Positions 9,482-18,582 of a stretch of DNA of 64,000 bases are shown here, piece after piece. This DNA comes from Salinisphaera shabanensis E1L3A (GTDB lineage Bacteria > Pseudomonadota > Gammaproteobacteria > Nevskiales > Salinisphaeraceae). The stretch is taken from contig NZ_AFNV02000010.1 in NCBI RefSeq assembly GCF_000215955.2, forward strand, positions 62,001-126,000. The letters run 5' to 3'. The position numbers and the translations under genes were made by a program. Numbering within the stretch: the stretch's first letter is position 1; every line of letters begins with the position of its first letter. The notes beneath the pieces were generated by a model. That model was not told the origin of the DNA. It made no database searches and was given only the letters and a program-made list of their open reading frames with translations.

Positions 9482-11143
9482 TCAGCTTTCAGTCTGCGAT
9501 CGATTGCCTTCATCGTCGGCGTCCTCGAGATCCTCTTCGTCCCAGACATCGTTGAGAATATCGCGCGCCTCGAAGGCATCGGCCCCGACCGGCATCGATT
9601 CATGCTTCTCGTAAAGATCGAGCAGCATGCGGCGACGATCATCACGCAGCTCCTTCGCGAGCACGAAGACCATGCAATAGAGCACGAACACGAACGGCAA
9701 CGCGGCGAGCAGCGCGCCTGTCTGCAGGCCTTTCAAGCCACCGGCCACGATCAGCGTCAGACAGATGGCCGAAATCAGCAGACCCCAGGACAGACGCTTG
9801 TACAACGGCGGCTCGAGTGAACCTTCGTCCGTCATCTGCGCGACGATATAGGACGCCGAGTCGGCCGATGTCACCAGAAAGACGAAGATCAGGCACATCG
9901 CCAAAATGGACAACGCGTTACTGAACGGCATCATTTCGAAGAAGGTGAACAAGGCCGAGGTGATGTCCTTGTCGGCAGCGGCCGTCAGCGTACCCGCCGC
10001 ATCGCCGAACAGTTCCATATGCAGGCCGGCACCGCCAAACACGCCGATGAAGCCACAGGCCAGAAGCGGCGGCACGATGAGTACGCCCATCACATACTCG
10101 CGAATCGTACGCCCCTTGGAGATACGAGCCACGAAGGTGCCCACGAACGGCGACCAGGCGATCACCCAGGCCCAATAGAACACCGTCCACGTCGAAATCC
10201 AGTCTTCGCCGGTATCCTCGAACGGATCCATGCGCAGACTCATGGCAATGAAGTTCTGGATATAGTCACCAATGCCCACGACGATCGTATTGAGAATGAA
10301 GATCGTCGGCCCGGTGAACAGCACCCAACCCATCAGGCCGAGGCACAGCGCCAGATTGATGTTCGAAAGCCACTGGATGCCCTTGTCCAGGCCCGAGTAG
10401 CTCGAGAGCGTGTAGCAGCCGCACATCACGGCCAGAATGATGAATTTCCAGAGCGTCGTATCGGGCACGCCGAACATCTGGTTCAGCCCGCCGTTGATCT
10501 GGAGCACACCCAGGCCCAGCGATGTGGCCACACCCATCACCGTGGCTACGACCGCCAGGATATTCAGGCCGTCGCTGGTAGGCTGGCGGGCGGCCTGGGG
10601 CAGCTTGTCGGTCAGCGGTTGCACCACCGTCGAGACCAGCCCGGACTTGTTCTTGCGAAACTGAAAGTAGGCGATGATCAGGCCGACGATGGAGAATCCG
10701 GCCCACTGGCTGATACCCCAGTGAAAGAAACTGTACTGAATGGCATAGCGCGCCGATTCCGGCGTCGAGCCCGGCATATCGTCGTACGGCGGATTCAGAT
10801 AATGCAGTACCGGCTCGGCCAGACCATAGAACACCAGACCGACGCCAAAACCGGCCGCCAGCAGCATGCTCACCCAGGAAAAGAAGCTGTACTCAGGTTG
10901 GCTGTAGGGCTCGCCCAGTCGGATCTTGCCGTAGCGGCTGAACGCCAGCCCCACGAGAAAGATCACGAATCCGAATACCGATAGCAGATAGAGCCAACCG
11001 AAGACGTGCGATATCGAATTCAGCGCGCTGTTGGCGAAGTTGCCGAATGCCTTCGGGAAACTCGCACCCACGACCACAAGGGCCAGAATGATAAGCGCGG
11101 AACCGGTATACACACGCTGGCTGCGCGATAGCAATTTACTCAA
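9482..11143 (-). CDS. BCCT-family betaine/carnitine/choline transporter
   Basis: Secondary transporter of about 553 aa with 12 predicted helices. The helix 4/8 region shows the family glycine segment MLLAAGFGVGLVFYGLAEP, and an aromatic stretch WTVFYWAWVIAWSPFVGTFVARISKGRT matches the BCCT signature that forms the trimethylammonium box. It would import betaine, choline or carnitine, as osmoprotectant or nutrient. Start choice: the frame opens at ATG 11221 with no ribosome site. TTG at 11143 has GGGGGT four bases upstream and gives the normal short N-terminus (MSKLLSRSQRVYTG), so I prefer it. The acidic C-terminus (WDEEDLEDADDEG) may be an osmosensing tail. Divergent from the acetamidase-like gene. 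Confidence 0.88.
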   Translation of the reverse strand: MSKLLSRSQRVYTGSALIILALVVVGASFPKAFGNFANSALNSISHVFGWLYLLSVFGFVIFLVGLAFSRYGKIRLGEPYSQPEYSFFSWVSMLLAAGFGVGLVFYGLAEPVLHYLNPPYDDMPGSTPESARYAIQYSFFHWGISQWAGFSIVGLIIAYFQFRKNKSGLVSTVVQPLTDKLPQAARQPTSDGLNILAVVATVMGVATSLGLGVLQINGGLNQMFGVPDTTLWKFIILAVMCGCYTLSSYSGLDKGIQWLSNINLALCLGLMGWVLFTGPTIFILNTIVVGIGDYIQNFIAMSLRMDPFEDTGEDWISTWTVFYWAWVIAWSPFVGTFVARISKGRTIREYVMGVLIVPPLLACGFIGVFGGAGLHMELFGDAAGTLTAAADKDITSALFTFFEMMPFSNALSILAMCLIFVFLVTSADSASYIVAQMTDEGSLEPPLYKRLSWGLLISAICLTLIVAGGLKGLQTGALLAALPFVFVLYCMVFVLAKELRDDRRRMLLDLYEKHESMPVGADAFEARDILNDVWDEEDLEDADDEGNRSQTES

Positions 11144-11408
11144 GAGACCCCCAATGGTCCGGTGTGGTGGCGCCCCTCCTTGGCAAGGCGGGTAGCCGCA
11201 ACCACGCCGTTTGTTATGCACGAGTTGTCGTTCATTACTAGCACTTCATCCCAGGCCTCGCAAACGCTTTTGAACCGGCGGTAAACGCCACATCCGCGTT
11301 CGTGTGCACGCTCGCCGTCATCCAGGCCACAACCCCATCGGGGTGGCGTAACCACTTGGCCCGTGTCTTGCACGGTTAGAGGTTGGTTCTATCGTTACGA
11401 GACTATCA

Positions 11409-12629
11409 ATGAAATATCGATTCGCAGGCGCCCTGGCGCTGTGTTGCAGCGCCATCACCGTGCACGCTGCAACCGACGAATTCGACGTGCTGCAGCCGCT
11501 GGCCGACAAACCCCAGAAAATGTCCTCCGGGGACTATGCCGGCAATTACTACGTACCCTCGACCACCGAGACCGTACGCTGGGGTTATCTGCCCAACAAG
11601 AGTGCAAAGCCGGTGTTGACCGTGCCCTCGGGCAGTGCAGTGACATTCGATACGATTTCGCACGAAGGCATCCTCGAAGATCAGGGCCGAGATCCCGTGG
11701 CATACTTCGCCACCAAGGATGTGGCGGAAGACGACGTGCTCGACGACGCGATCGCGATCACGGCCTCCGATCTGAAGCACGATTTCTTCAAGGACGGCCC
11801 GCATATCGTGACCGGCCCGGTGGCCATCGAAGGCGCCGAACCCGGTGACGTGCTCAAGGTAGAGGTCGTCAAACTCGAGCCCCGCGTGCCGTACGGCGTC
11901 ATTTCCAACCGTCATGGCAAGGGTGCGCTACCCGGCGAATACCCCAGGACCGAGCCGAAAGCCAACCCGAGCAGCGAATACCCGGAACGCTATGCCAACG
12001 TTTCCACATTCGCGCCCATCGAGAAGGATGGCGATCAGTGGTACGGCACCCTCGATGCCGGCAGCGATAAGACCATTCGATTCCCGCTACATCCGTTCAT
12101 GGGCATCATGGGCGTCGCACCGGATACCGCAGAACCGGTCAACTCGGTGCCGCCGTCACGCATCGGCGGCAACGCGGATATCAATGACCTCGGCGTAGGC
12201 AGCACTGTCTACTACCCGATCGAGGTCGATGGTGGCCTGTTCTATACCGGCGATAGTCATTTCACCCAGGGCGACGGCGAAGTCGCACTGACGGCGCTTG
12301 AAGGATCGCTGCGTGCGACACTCAAGTTGACACTGCTCAAGAGCGGCAAGGCGCAGCTGCCGGGCCAGCAGATCGACAAACTGCTGGGTGAAACTAACGA
12401 CTACTGGATCACCGTCGGCCTCGATGAAGATCTGGACCTGGCGATGAAGGATGCCGTGCGTGAATCGATCCGTTTCCTGCATCAGCAGTACGGCATCGAT
12501 GAAGCCCTCGCACTTGCCTATCTGAGTGCGGCAACCGACTTCGAGGTGTCTCAGGTCGTCGACAAGACCAAAGGTATTCATGCGCTGATCCGCAAGTCCG
12601 ACTTCGCGGAATTCGACACCAGCCAGTAA
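11409..12629 (+). CDS. Exported acetamidase/formamidase-family protein
   Basis: FmdA/AmdA-family amidohydrolase of 406 aa. Members split formamide or acetamide to ammonia and the acid, and most are cytoplasmic. This copy has a clear signal peptide (MKYRFAGALALCCSAITVHA, cleavage about residue 20-21), so it should act in the periplasm. Family features include FDTISHEGILEDQGRDP near residue 80, the HIVTGPVAIEGAEPGDVLKVEV segment, FPLHPFMGIMGVAP and GLFYTGDSHFTQGDGEV. Substrate is not certain; another small amide is possible. It stands alone, divergent from the BCCT transporter, and is closed by a strong terminator. Confidence 0.85.
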   Translation: MKYRFAGALALCCSAITVHAATDEFDVLQPLADKPQKMSSGDYAGNYYVPSTTETVRWGYLPNKSAKPVLTVPSGSAVTFDTISHEGILEDQGRDPVAYFATKDVAEDDVLDDAIAITASDLKHDFFKDGPHIVTGPVAIEGAEPGDVLKVEVVKLEPRVPYGVISNRHGKGALPGEYPRTEPKANPSSEYPERYANVSTFAPIEKDGDQWYGTLDAGSDKTIRFPLHPFMGIMGVAPDTAEPVNSVPPSRIGGNADINDLGVGSTVYYPIEVDGGLFYTGDSHFTQGDGEVALTALEGSLRATLKLTLLKSGKAQLPGQQIDKLLGETNDYWITVGLDEDLDLAMKDAVRESIRFLHQQYGIDEALALAYLSAATDFEVSQVVDKTKGIHALIRKSDFAEFDTSQ

Positions 12630-12648
12630 CACCGGCGGGTTACAACCA

Positions 12649-12684
12649 AGCCGACCGCGATACGAGATCGCGGTCGGCTTTTTT
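12649..12684 (+). terminator. Intrinsic terminator of the acetamidase-like gene
   Basis: GCCGACCGCGA pairs with TCGCGGTCGGC around a seven-base loop and is followed by six T residues. It begins 20 bases after the stop codon. Confidence 0.92.
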
Positions 12685-12913
12685 GTTCAGGTGCCGGCCG
12701 ACAGCCGCATTAACATGAATATCGGTCCACGGCAGAGACCTGTTCATGAAGGCAATTCCCGCCCTGGCCGGGCCGCTTCAACGCAAGTCTGACGCTGTAC
12801 GGCATCATGCTACGCAGCAACATCATTCCTGAATATTGAACGGCCGGGACTGTAAAAATCCGCTTTCGTGCCCAGTTATATGACAGCTTCCTTATCGGCA
12901 TGAGCCTTGTTCC

Positions 12914-13903
12914 ATGAAAGCTGATCTATCCGTTCTCGATCTCGTACCCGTGCCCAGCGGCATCCCCGCCTCCGACGCAGTACGCGCAAGCATCGACCTC
13001 GCACGTCTGGCGGAGCGCTGCGGTTATACCCGCTACTGGGTATCCGAACATCACAGCATGCCGAGCATTGCCAGTTCGGCGCCGGAGGTGCTGCTGTCGC
13101 GCGCCGCGGCGTTGACCGAACGAATCCGCGTCGGCTCAGGCGGCATCATGCTGCCCAACCATGTGCCGTTGCGCGTCGCCGAAACCTTTCAGACGCTGGA
13201 AGCACTCTATCCGGGGCGTATCGACCTGGGGCTGGGACGGGCCCCGGGTTCGGATGCACGGGCCAGCCGCGCACTCAGAGCCGCATCGGGCGAACAGTTC
13301 GCCGACTTGCTCAACGAAATGCTCGCACTTTCTCGCGGCACCCTGCGCCGTGGACATCCCTACGAAGGCGTAACCGTAAGCCCCAGCGATGTCGAACTGC
13401 CGCCGATCTGGATCCTCGGATCGAGCGGCGCCAGTGCCCATGTCGCCGGGTCGGCTGGCATGGGCTACAGCTTCGCCAGCCATTTCAGCCCGGTTCCGGC
13501 GGAACCGGCACTTAGGCGCTATCGCGGGGCATTCTCGCCCTCGCCGGCATTTCCCGAACCGCATGCGATTCTCGGCGTCTCCGTGATCTGCGCCCCCACC
13601 GATGAAGAAGCCGAGTATCTCGCGGCCACGGTCGACCTGATGTGGCTACGATTGCGCAAGGGCGAATTCCTGCCCCTGCCCTCGCCCGAGGAAGCACTGG
13701 CCTATGAATATTCGGAGATGGAGCGCAACGCGATCCTCGAAAACCGCCAGCGACATGTGATCGGCGGACCGGAATCGGTACGTGAACAGCTCGAGGCTCT
13801 GTGTGCCGACGGTGAACCGGACGAAATCATGGTGGTTTCGAATATCCATGATCCGGCCAAGCGGCTGCACAGCTACGAACTTCTCGCCCGGGCAATGCAA
13901 TAG
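12914..13903 (+). CDS. LLM-class flavin-dependent oxidoreductase (MsnO8-like)
   Basis: Luciferase-like monooxygenase of 329 aa with a TIM-barrel fold that uses reduced FMN and O2. Landmarks are the start [19 protein letters not shown], the motif [21 protein letters not shown], the flavin-site strand [21 protein letters not shown] and the active-site stretch [16 protein letters not shown]. These are typical of the MsnO8 subgroup, whose substrates are mostly unknown. It is a single gene with no strong Shine-Dalgarno and no pathway partner beside it. A flavin reductase would be supplied from elsewhere. Confidence 0.88.
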   Translation: MKADLSVLDLVPVPSGIPASDAVRASIDLARLAERCGYTRYWVSEHHSMPSIASSAPEVLLSRAAALTERIRVGSGGIMLPNHVPLRVAETFQTLEALYPGRIDLGLGRAPGSDARASRALRAASGEQFADLLNEMLALSRGTLRRGHPYEGVTVSPSDVELPPIWILGSSGASAHVAGSAGMGYSFASHFSPVPAEPALRRYRGAFSPSPAFPEPHAILGVSVICAPTDEEAEYLAATVDLMWLRLRKGEFLPLPSPEEALAYEYSEMERNAILENRQRHVIGGPESVREQLEALCADGEPDEIMVVSNIHDPAKRLHSYELLARAMQ

Positions 13904-13913
13904 TGCCTTGGGG

Positions 13914-13980
13914 TATAATTAAAAAAACGCAAAATATAGAACGATATATCGGGATTATTTCCCCAAATTGCATTTCAATT
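13914..13980 (+). promoter_or_regulatory. Candidate ohrR promoter region with AATTG-N5-CAATT operator
   Basis: A perfect TATAAT lies at 13914-13919 without a good -35. Downstream, AATTG (13966-13970) and CAATT (13976-13980) form an inverted repeat with a five-base spacer, 58 bases before the ohrR start. OhrR operators in other bacteria contain AATTG-type half sites, so this is a plausible autoregulatory site. Confidence 0.4.
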
Positions 13981-14038
13981 AGCGCTGGCCGTTCAAAAGC
14001 GTCACAATACGTTACTTACGTTTAAATGGACCCGAACT

Positions 14039-14503
14039 ATGGGCGCTTCTCCCGCACAAAACGAAGACAACGAACAGGATCTGCGCTTACTGGATGAGCA
14101 GCTGTGTTTTTCGCTATACACAGCCACACATCGCATTATCCGCGCTTATCGCCCGCTGCTTGAACCGCTGGGCCTGACCTATGTTCAGTACCTCGTTATG
14201 CTCGTGCTCTGGGAAAAAGCGCCCCGCTCAGTCGGCGAGTTGGGCAGTGAGTTACATCTCGACAGCGGCACGCTCACGCCGTTGCTCAAACGTATGGAAC
14301 AAGCCGGCCTAGTCGTACGTGAACGGGATAGCGAAGACGAGCGCCGGGTGCTTATCTCCGTCACCGACGAAGGGCTTGATCTGCAGCATAAGTCCAGCGA
14401 AATACATGAGGCCATGCTCTGTCAGGTTGAACTCACACGGCCTGAAGCACTCGCGCTACGTGAGCGCATCATGGCACTTGCAGATACGCTTCGTCAGGCC
14501 TGA
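14039..14503 (+). CDS. ohrR: MarR-family organic peroxide sensor OhrR, two-cysteine type
   Basis: Transcription repressor of 154 aa. The N-terminal LLDEQLCFSLYTATHR holds the peroxide-sensing Cys23 of the OhrR family. A winged helix-turn-helix covers about residues 50-115 (VGELGSELHLDSGTLTPLLKRMEQAGLVVRERDSEDERRV). A second cysteine, Cys128, is placed as in two-Cys OhrR proteins such as that of Xanthomonas, where it forms an intersubunit disulfide on oxidation. Its classic target ohr (peroxidase) is not in this window, so its regulon is unclear; autoregulation is likely from the inverted repeat upstream. The AT-richer upstream region differs from neighbours. Confidence 0.88.
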   Translation: MGASPAQNEDNEQDLRLLDEQLCFSLYTATHRIIRAYRPLLEPLGLTYVQYLVMLVLWEKAPRSVGELGSELHLDSGTLTPLLKRMEQAGLVVRERDSEDERRVLISVTDEGLDLQHKSSEIHEAMLCQVELTRPEALALRERIMALADTLRQA

Positions 14504-14616
14504 CCACAAGATTAGCGCAATAATGCGCGTCTCGCTTTAAGGATATCTACGCATAGTCTCGATGCGCGCGCTCGCGCAGAATTGCGCGCCGCTTATCGAC
14601 ACAAGGCCGCCCAACC

Positions 14617-15249
14617 ATGTGGCAGTGGATTAACGACAATGCGCAGGCGCTGTCTTTTTTCGCCAGTATCGGCACGCTAGCCGTCTGGCTTTTCTATGCG
14701 CATTTGCTTTATGCCGGTTTTCGGCGACAACGCAAGGCGCGAATCCTGATCAACCAGGGCTGGGGCCAGCAGATCGATTCGGTTTGCCTGATCACGAATA
14801 TGAGTCAGGAACCGATCTATATTCACAGCCTAGCGATGACGATCCGCACACACGACGACGAGTACAGCGAGTCGATCACCGATTTCGACAACGCTCAGCC
14901 TCGCGATAGCGAAGACCGCCCACAGAACGTCACACGACAGGGCCCGTTGAACGCCGGCGAGCAGATGAACCTGGGAACGTTCCGCTCCATCATTCGCCAG
15001 ACCGCCAAGCGGCACGATAACCTCGAGCCCGATGACGATCGCCCGATTCGAACCCTAAAAATCGATAATTTCAAGATTACCGTGATCGCCAGTTATGGCC
15101 CGGAGGGCGGCATCATCGGCGCCCAGCGCAAGTTCATCGTGTCGGGCCAGGACAACGAGTTAATGCGCCCTGCCGCGACGACGACCAAGCGGATGACCAA
15201 GCGTCACGCGCGCACGAAGTTGCAAGACTGGCTGGAACAACAGCTTTAA
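14617..15249 (+). CDS. Uncharacterised membrane-anchored protein
   Basis: I do not recognise this 210-aa protein. It has a short N-terminal tail, one membrane helix at about residues 12-34 (LSFFASIGTLAVWLFYAHLLYAGF), then a cytosolic-looking domain beginning RRQRKARILINQGWGQQIDSVCLITNMSQEPIYIHSL, which has a beta-sandwich-like alternation, and a basic C-terminus (TTTKRMTKRHARTKLQDWLEQQL). The topology is an N-terminal anchor with a soluble domain. It lies 113 bases after ohrR on the same strand but with no shared logic that I can see. Codon usage matches the neighbours, and it reads as a real gene rather than a shadow. Confidence 0.7.
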   Translation: MWQWINDNAQALSFFASIGTLAVWLFYAHLLYAGFRRQRKARILINQGWGQQIDSVCLITNMSQEPIYIHSLAMTIRTHDDEYSESITDFDNAQPRDSEDRPQNVTRQGPLNAGEQMNLGTFRSIIRQTAKRHDNLEPDDDRPIRTLKIDNFKITVIASYGPEGGIIGAQRKFIVSGQDNELMRPAATTTKRMTKRHARTKLQDWLEQQL

Positions 15250-15259
15250 GCAATACCAT

Positions 15260-15283
15260 AAAAGCCCCGCAGATCGCAGGGCT
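15260..15283 (-). terminator. Weak intrinsic terminator between convergent small genes
   Basis: AGCCCTGC and GCGGGGCT (minus-strand reading, one G-U pair) flank a five-base loop and are followed by four U. It lies 12 bases past the glycine-zipper gene stop and may also slow plus-strand transcripts. Confidence 0.5.
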
Positions 15284-15294
15284 CGCGAGGCAAA

Positions 15295-15600
15295 TTAGCA
15301 GCGCCCTTTCTTGGCCTGCCCAGGCGGGCAATGTTGGCCGCGATACTCATGGCGGTGATCATAGCCTCTTCGGTCGTTATCCGTCGTGATCGCCGCCCCG
15401 CCCGCTGCACCCGCAGCGCCGCCAAGAATTGCACCGGTACGCCCGCCGACTTCGTTGCCAATCGCTGCGCCAGCGGCACCACCCAGCCCGCCGCCGACTG
15501 CGGCGTCTAGCGTATCGTCATCCAGCGCGAACGCGGGCGCACTCAGACTCAATGCCAAAAGGCTGGCAACCGTCCAACGTTGGATGGCTTGGGTTCGCAT
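15295..15600 (-). CDS. Small exported glycine-zipper protein
   Basis: A 101-aa protein with a signal peptide (MRTQAIQRWTVASLLALSLSAPAFA) and a mature part dominated by glycine-zipper repeats (AVGGGLGGAAGAAIGNEVGG...GAILGGAAGAAGGAA), the pattern of membrane-inserting helices that pack through GxxxG. The tail DRRGYDHRHEYRGQHCPPGQAKKGRC has two Cys and resembles the CPPGxAKK endings of RcnB-like proteins. It is likely a periplasmic or outer membrane structural protein of unknown function. ATG 15600 has GGAG eight bases upstream; the frame is open to 15666. Confidence 0.75.
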   Translation of the reverse strand: MRTQAIQRWTVASLLALSLSAPAFALDDDTLDAAVGGGLGGAAGAAIGNEVGGRTGAILGGAAGAAGGAAITTDNDRRGYDHRHEYRGQHCPPGQAKKGRC

Positions 15601-15734
15601 GATTGAATCTCCGCGCTCTCGTGTTTTTAGGTTGCGGGCTATTAAACCACTGCGCCCTGAATGCATTATGAACTCTGCTCGCCGGGTCTGAGCGACCGGG
15701 CACGCTCAAGTCATTCGTGGCGATGTGAATAACG

Positions 15735-15771
15735 GAAAAAAGCCCGTCTGACGCAACGCGTCAGACGGGCT
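15735..15771 (-). terminator. Intrinsic terminator of the thiolase-gcdH operon
   Basis: A 14-bp perfect stem (AGCCCGTCTGACGC with its complement) closes on a three-base loop and is followed by six U on the minus strand, 29 bases past the gcdH stop. Confidence 0.93.
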
Positions 15772-15799
15772 CTATAACAGGCAGCTTTGCGCTCGCTCT

Positions 15800-16966
15800 C
15801 TAGCCGAAGGCCTGTATCCCGGTCTGGGCCCGGCCCAGAATCAACGCGTGCACGTCATGCGTGCCTTCGTAGGTGTTCACCGCTTCCAGATTCATCACGT
15901 GACGAATGACGTGATACTCGTCCGAGATACCGTTGCCGCCGTGCATGTCACGCGCCTGGCGGGCAATATCCAGCGCCTTGCCGCAGTTGTTGCGCTTCAT
16001 CAGCGAGACCATCTCGGGCGCCCAGTTGCCTTCGTCCATCAACCGGCCGAGTCGTAGACAGCCCTGCAGGCCGAGCGTGATCTCGGTTTGCATGTCGGCG
16101 AGCTTTTTCTGGATCAGCTGGGTAGCGGCCAGCGGACGCTTGAACTGCTTGCGTTCGAGCGTATAGCTGCGCGCGGCATGCCAGCAGAATTCAGCCGCAC
16201 CCATCGCACCCCAGGAAATGCCGTAGCGGGCCTTGTTCAAGCACGAAAACGGGCCCTTCAGGCCTTCGACGTCGAGGCGGTTTTCTTCCGGCACGAAACA
16301 GTCGGAGAGCATGATCTGACCGGTGGCCGAGGCACGCAGCGAGAACTTGCCTTCAAGCTTGGGTGTTTCCATGCCGCCGAAGTCGCGCTCGACCACGAAG
16401 CCGTTGATCTTGCCGTCGAGATTGGCCCAGACGACGGCCACATCGGCGATCGGGGAGTTGGTGATCCAGTTCTTGGCACCGTTCAAGACATAGCCGCCGT
16501 CGACTTTCTTGGCCTTGGTGCTCATGGAGCCAGGATCGGAGCCGTGGTCGGGTTCGGTGAGACCGAAACAGCCGACCCATTCGCCACTGGCGAGCTTGGG
16601 CAGGTATTTCTGTCGAACGTCTTCGCTGCCGAAGGTATAGATCGGAAACATGACCAGCGACGACTGCACGCTCATCGCCGAGCGATAGCCGGAATCCACG
16701 GATTCGACTTCGCGGGCCAACAGGCCGTAACAGACGTGGTTGAGGCCCGCGCCGCCGTATTCTTCGGGAATGGTGGCACCGAGCATGCCGAGTTCGCCGA
16801 GCTCGTTCATGATCTCGCGATGAAAGATCTCGTGGCGGTTGGCTTCGAGCACGCGCGGCATGAGGCTGTTCTGACAATAGTCATGACCCGCATCGCGGAT
16901 CATGCGCTCGTCTTCGGTAAGCTGCGCATCGAGCAGCAGCGGATCGGACCAGGCGAAATCTTTCAT
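15800..16966 (-). CDS. gcdH: Glutaryl-CoA dehydrogenase
   Basis: FAD enzyme of 388 aa that oxidises and decarboxylates glutaryl-CoA to crotonyl-CoA in lysine, tryptophan and glutarate breakdown, passing electrons to ETF. The identity rests on [12 protein letters not shown], where Arg95 binds the glutaryl carboxylate, and on [24 protein letters not shown] with catalytic Glu367. Both are hallmark GcdH segments. The ACAD signature [16 protein letters not shown] is also present. ATG 16966 has GGAG seven bases upstream and overlaps the thiolase stop by four bases, so the two are translationally coupled. EtfAB and ETF-QO at 51-54 kb can serve as acceptors. A LysR regulator, often adjacent elsewhere, is absent. 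Confidence 0.93.
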   Translation of the reverse strand: MKDFAWSDPLLLDAQLTEDERMIRDAGHDYCQNSLMPRVLEANRHEIFHREIMNELGELGMLGATIPEEYGGAGLNHVCYGLLAREVESVDSGYRSAMSVQSSLVMFPIYTFGSEDVRQKYLPKLASGEWVGCFGLTEPDHGSDPGSMSTKAKKVDGGYVLNGAKNWITNSPIADVAVVWANLDGKINGFVVERDFGGMETPKLEGKFSLRASATGQIMLSDCFVPEENRLDVEGLKGPFSCLNKARYGISWGAMGAAEFCWHAARSYTLERKQFKRPLAATQLIQKKLADMQTEITLGLQGCLRLGRLMDEGNWAPEMVSLMKRNNCGKALDIARQARDMHGGNGISDEYHVIRHVMNLEAVNTYEGTHDVHALILGRAQTGIQAFG

Positions 16967-18180
16967 GAAGAGGCTCCATTCTTTCGTTCGATAAGCATGG
17001 CCACACCCTGCCCGATGCCGATACACAGGCTGATCAAGGCATAGCGGCCGTTAATACGTTCGAGCTGACGCAGACCGGTGAGCGCCAGGCGCACACCCGA
17101 AGCACCCAGGGGATGACCCACCGCGATGGCGCCGCCGTTGGGATTGAGACGTTCGTCGTCGCCGGACAAGCCCAGTTCGTGACAGCAACCCAGAACCTGG
17201 GCCGCGAACGCTTCGTTGATTTCGATCACGTCCATGTCCTTGAGCGTGAGCCCCGCACGGTCGAGCACCTTCTGGCAGGCGCCGACCGGGCCCAGACCCA
17301 TGACCCGCGGTGGCACGCCGATTACACCGCCGGCGATGATACGCGCCCGCGGCGTCAGGCCTGCGGCAACGCCCGCTTTTTTCGAGCCCAGAATCAACGC
17401 ACCGGCGCCGTCATTCACGCCCGAGGCATTGCCGGCGGTAATAATGCCATTGGCCACGATCGGCGGCAGCTTGGCGAGTTTTTCTGCCGTACTGCCCGGC
17501 CGCGGATGTTCGTCGGCATCGACGGTCAATGGCGGCTGCTTGCGTCCCTGGGGCACATCCAGTGGCATGATCTCGTCGTCGAAAAACCCCTCGGCGCGGG
17601 CGGCTTCGTAGCGCGCCTGCGACTGGGCCGCATAGGCATCGGCGGCCTCGCGGCTGATGCCGAAGTCGTCGGCGACGTTCTGGGCCGTTTCCGGCATGGC
17701 ATCGGCGCCGTACTCGTCGAGAATCTTCGGATTGGGAAAGCGCGCGCCGATCGTCGAATCGAATACCGAAACATTGCGCGAATAGGCCTTGTCGGCCTTG
17801 GCCATGACGAATGGCGCGCGGCTCATGGATTCCACCCCGCCGGCGATCACCAGTGCACCTTCATCGACCGTGATTGCACGGGCGGCATCGACAGTCGCAG
17901 CCAGTCCACTGCCGCATAACCGGTTGACGGTCTGACCCGCCACCGACACCGGCAAGCCAGCCAGCAGGCCTGCGTGACGCGCCACATTGCGCGCGTCCTC
18001 GCCTGCCTGGTTGGTACAACCGGCGATTACATCCTCGTAGTCGTTGCGATCGAACGGGTTGCGTTCGACAAGCTGGCGAATGACCGCCGCAAGCATATCG
18101 TCCGGGCGAACCGGAGCGAGCACGCCGCCATGGCGGCCGAACGCGGTTCGCAGACCGTCGTAGATATAAGCGTCGAGCAT
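16963..18180 (-). CDS. Thiolase (acetyl-CoA C-acyltransferase, 3-oxoadipyl-CoA thiolase-like)
   Basis: Thiolase of 405 aa that cleaves a 3-oxoacyl-CoA with CoA. Active-site residues are all visible: Cys89 in NRLCGSG, His356 in [14 protein letters not shown] and Cys386 in SLCIGIGQG. The phrases [23 protein letters not shown] and [14 protein letters not shown] resemble PcaF-type 3-oxoadipyl-CoA thiolases, but acetoacetyl-CoA thiolase is equally possible given the coupling to gcdH: glutaryl-CoA leads to crotonyl-CoA and then acetoacetyl-CoA. ATG 18180 has GGAG six bases upstream. First gene of a two-gene operon; a GAAAC-N3-GTTTC palindrome lies about 190 bases upstream. Confidence 0.9.
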   Translation of the reverse strand: MLDAYIYDGLRTAFGRHGGVLAPVRPDDMLAAVIRQLVERNPFDRNDYEDVIAGCTNQAGEDARNVARHAGLLAGLPVSVAGQTVNRLCGSGLAATVDAARAITVDEGALVIAGGVESMSRAPFVMAKADKAYSRNVSVFDSTIGARFPNPKILDEYGADAMPETAQNVADDFGISREAADAYAAQSQARYEAARAEGFFDDEIMPLDVPQGRKQPPLTVDADEHPRPGSTAEKLAKLPPIVANGIITAGNASGVNDGAGALILGSKKAGVAAGLTPRARIIAGGVIGVPPRVMGLGPVGACQKVLDRAGLTLKDMDVIEINEAFAAQVLGCCHELGLSGDDERLNPNGGAIAVGHPLGASGVRLALTGLRQLERINGRYALISLCIGIGQGVAMLIERKNGASS

Positions 18181-18582
18181 GCCATCTCCATCAGCAGTCG
18201 CGACCGATACCGCATCGACAGCCGTGCGCGCCATGCGTTCGGCCTGCGACATCGTCTTTTCTTGTCGTGTTCTTGTAGGTTGTCGGCCTCGGAAAAATGC
18301 CGACGCGCGCTGGTCTGAGACAGAACGCCTGCTATACCAGCAGCACCAGCCATCGTCGGCTTTCCAGCCACCGAAACGGTGTTTCGAAAACCGCGAACAA
18401 GAATAGGCGGTGGTCGGTTACAACGCAACCACAGTACGCTTGTCGCGCACGCTCGCAACGTGCGTACGGTGTGACGCCGCTTCCTTGAAGCCGCATGAAT
18501 TGACCGGAACACGAGCAAGGTCTACTTTGCTCGCACAACGAAATCGTGTTTTACGAACAAGCTGCTACACAGGAGGAGACTC
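18181..18582. other. Divergent regulatory region between thiolase-gcdH and aldolase genes
   Basis: No gene is supported in these 402 bases. It contains the GAAAC-GGT-GTTTC palindrome and must hold promoters for both directions. I could not place -10/-35 boxes with confidence. Confidence 0.5.
18373..18385. promoter_or_regulatory. Palindromic operator candidate GAAAC-GGT-GTTTC
   Basis: This is an exact five-base inverted repeat with a three-base spacer, flanked as CGAAAC...GTTTCGA. The same pattern recurs before other acyl-CoA genes at 34.8 and 49.9 kb. It fits the published PsrA-type fatty-acid regulator pattern (G/C-AAAC, 2-4 bases, GTTT-G/C). Confidence 0.6.
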
